Part shown: in pieces, positions 62,517 through 64,000 of the stretch | How positions within the stretch are numbered: position 1 is the first letter of the stretch | How the letters are laid out: each line of letters opens with the position of its first letter | DNA from: Spiribacter salinus M19-40 | GTDB taxonomy: Bacteria > Pseudomonadota > Gammaproteobacteria > Nitrococcales > Nitrococcaceae | Direction: 5' to 3' | Length of the DNA: 64,000 nucleotides | Assembly (NCBI RefSeq): GCF_000319575.2 | Contig: NC_021291.1 | Location: 992,001 to 1,056,000, forward strand | Notes under the pieces: model-generated | Told to the model about the DNA's origin: nothing | The model's database searches: none | Seen by the model: only the letters and a program-made list of their open reading frames with translations | Position numbers and translations under genes: made by a program

Positions 62517-64000
62517 TTAGCGATTGCGCAGGCGTTCGAGCTCGGCTGCCACCTCATCCAGCACACTGGGGTCATCGATGGTGGCGGGCATATTCCAGGC
62601 CTCTTCGTTTGCCATGCTCCGCAAGGTCCCACGTAGGGTCTTGCCAGATCGCGTTTTGGGCAAACGCTTGACGACCGCGCAGTGTCGGAACGCTGCCACG
62701 GGGCCGATCTGGTCACGCACACACTGGATAAGCTCAGCCACGAGTGCAGACTCATCACCGCTGAATCCGCTGTTCACCACCACCAGGCCCATCGGTATCT
62801 GGCCCTTGAAGTCATCCTTAACCCCAAACACCGCGGCCTCAACCACCTCGGGATGGTTGCTGAGCACCTCCTCCATGCCGCCGGTGGACAGACGATGTCC
62901 GGCGACATTAATCACATCATCGATGCGGCTCATGATGTGCACATAGCCATCGGTATCGATAATCCCCGAGTCACCGGTCAAATAGTGCCCAGGGTAGTGG
63001 CTTAGATAACCGTCGCGATGACGCGCTCGATTACCCCAGAGCGTTAACAATGTGCCCGGTGGCAGCGGGAGGCGTATGGCGATGTTGCCTAGCTCACCCG
63101 CGGGCATATCCGTGCCAGCCTCATCCAGCGCGCGCACGTCATAGCCCGGCATGGGCCGGCCCGCGGCACCAATTTTCACCGGCAGCGACTCAACACCGAA
63201 TGGATAGCCGGCGATCGCCCAGCCAGTCTCGGTCTGCCACCAGTGATCGAGCACCGGCACACCAAGCGTGCGCTCGGCCCAACGCACGCTGTCGGGGTCA
63301 GAGCGCTCACCCGCCAGGAAAAAGGCCCGCAGCGACTGGATGTTATGTGCAGCAATGCCCTCGCCCTCAGGGTCTTCCTTTTTAATGGCCCGCAGTGCCG
63401 TGGGTGCCGTAAACAATGCCTTGGCACCGGTCTCTTCCACGACACGCCAGAATGCGCCGGCATCGGGCGTACCAATCGGCTTGCCCTCATAGAGCACGGT
63501 CGTCGAGCCATTAATCAGCGGGCCATAGACGATGTAGGAATGCCCGACAACCCAGCCCACATCGGAGGCCGTGAACATGACCTCTCCCGGGGCCACGCCA
63601 TAGACATTCGGGAGTGTCCATTGCAGCGCCACCGCATGGCCGCCGTGATCACGCACGATGCCCTTGGGCCGACCGGTCGTGCCTGAGGTATAGAGAATGT
63701 AGAGCGGATGGTTGGCATCAACTGACACGCACTGCGCTGGTGCAGCCGCCCCAACGGCCGCCTCCCAATCGTGATCGCGATTCGCCACAAGGGTGCAGGG
63801 CTGGGTGGGCCGCTGCAGCACCAGGCATTGCTCCACCCGGTGATCGGCAAGCTCGATGGCTTGATCGAGTAGCGATTTGTAATCCACCACCCCACTGGGC
63901 TCGACACCACAGGAGGCCGACAAGATGACACGCGGCGTTGCATCATCGATGCGCTTGGCAAGCTCGGGCGCGGCAAAGCCGCCAAAGACCACCGAGTGGA
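62517..64000 (-). CDS. prpE: Propionyl-CoA synthetase, truncated by the window edge
   Basis: The frame runs to the window edge; the first codons (about 130 residues) lie outside. Visible features: YILYTSGTTGRPKGIVRDHGGHAVAL (ATP loop), GWVVGHSYIVYGPLINGST, HIMSRIDDVINVAGHRLSTGGMEEVL, and PKTRSGKTLRGTLR with catalytic Lys near the end. HSVVFGGFAA begins the visible part, as in PrpE. It activates propionate to propionyl-CoA. Acetyl-CoA synthetase is an alternative but the GWVVGHSY/ YGPLING pattern favours PrpE. Propionate could come from other catabolism in the cell. Confidence 0.92.
   Translation of the reverse strand, partial: HSVVFGGFAAPELAKRIDDATPRVILSASCGVEPSGVVDYKSLLDQAIELADHRVEQCLVLQRPTQPCTLVANRDHDWEAAVGAAAPAQCVSVDANHPLYILYTSGTTGRPKGIVRDHGGHAVALQWTLPNVYGVAPGEVMFTASDVGWVVGHSYIVYGPLINGSTTVLYEGKPIGTPDAGAFWRVVEETGAKALFTAPTALRAIKKEDPEGEGIAAHNIQSLRAFFLAGERSDPDSVRWAERTLGVPVLDHWWQTETGWAIAGYPFGVESLPVKIGAAGRPMPGYDVRALDEAGTDMPAGELGNIAIRLPLPPGTLLTLWGNRARHRDGYLSHYPGHYLTGDSGIIDTDGYVHIMSRIDDVINVAGHRLSTGGMEEVLSNHPEVVEAAVFGVKDDFKGQIPMGLVVVNSGFSGDESALVAELIQCVRDQIGPVAAFRHCAVVKRLPKTRSGKTLRGTLRSMANEEAWNMPATIDDPSVLDEVAAELERLRNR

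Overview
The window is a dense, GC-rich bacterial chromosome segment. It most resembles a moderately halophilic gammaproteobacterium of the Ectothiorhodospiraceae type; Spiribacter is my best guess, from gene content only. The support is a xanthorhodopsin/proteorhodopsin-type pump with its own retinal pathway, acidic proteins, a BCCT compatible-solute transporter, gammaproteobacterial recCBD, and very tight packing. Neighbouring genes often overlap by 4 bases (ATGA/GTGA) and convergent genes often overlap at their stop codons. I see no tRNA, rRNA, CRISPR array, insertion sequence or prophage. No gene-free stretch exceeds 300 bases; the longest are 51584-51874 (filled by a glycine riboswitch) and 10513-10756 (upstream of the rhodopsin).

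Layout. 1-6.6 kb: end of an outer-membrane barrel gene with terminator, a periplasmic histidine phosphatase, an ICMT-like methyltransferase, an EamA transporter, a serine hydrolase, a serine/alanine-glyoxylate aminotransferase and two unrecognised genes. 6.7-10.5 kb: a lipoprotein, a zinc alcohol dehydrogenase, and a SufE / homocysteine methyltransferase / phosphatase operon. 10.5-17 kb: light-energy island with rhodopsin, crtE, crtI, crtB, crtY and blh (GGPP to beta-carotene to retinal), then panD. 17.4-26.1 kb: Uup ATPase and a divergent run of MFS transporter, internally deleted EamA protein, DUF3047, mercuric-reductase-like flavoprotein, TVP38 membrane protein, radical SAM enzyme and hydrolase-OsmC fusion. 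26-31.5 kb: QueF, an MsbA-like exporter, a PQQ-type sugar dehydrogenase, DUF423, YaiI and YihY. 31.5-37.5 kb: LysR regulator, a folate-dependent demethylase-like GcvT homologue, a MetF homologue, and an opposing operon of CoA-binding protein, crotonase and acyl-CoA ligase. 37.6-48.5 kb: YqiA, a Cu/Zn efflux permease and recC-recB-recD. 48.5-53.6 kb: lipase-like lipoprotein, glycosyltransferase, a DadA-like oxidase behind a tandem glycine riboswitch, CopD/CopC and DUF2237. 53.7-59.7 kb: SsuACB-like ABC transporter, DsrE-like protein, PEBP protein, BCCT transporter and amine oxidase. 59.6-64 kb: glutathione-dependent formaldehyde oxidation pair, an unknown protein and a truncated prpE.

How the genes work together. 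Two themes stand out. The first is light-driven proton pumping with locally encoded retinal synthesis. The second is one-carbon and methylated-compound metabolism: BCCT uptake, amine oxidase, the GcvT-like demethylase with MetF, glycine-sensing control of a DadA-like enzyme, glyoxylate aminotransferase, homocysteine methyltransferase and formaldehyde detoxification. This fits a halophile that imports methylated osmolytes and also catabolises them. Substrates are inferred, not shown by the sequence.
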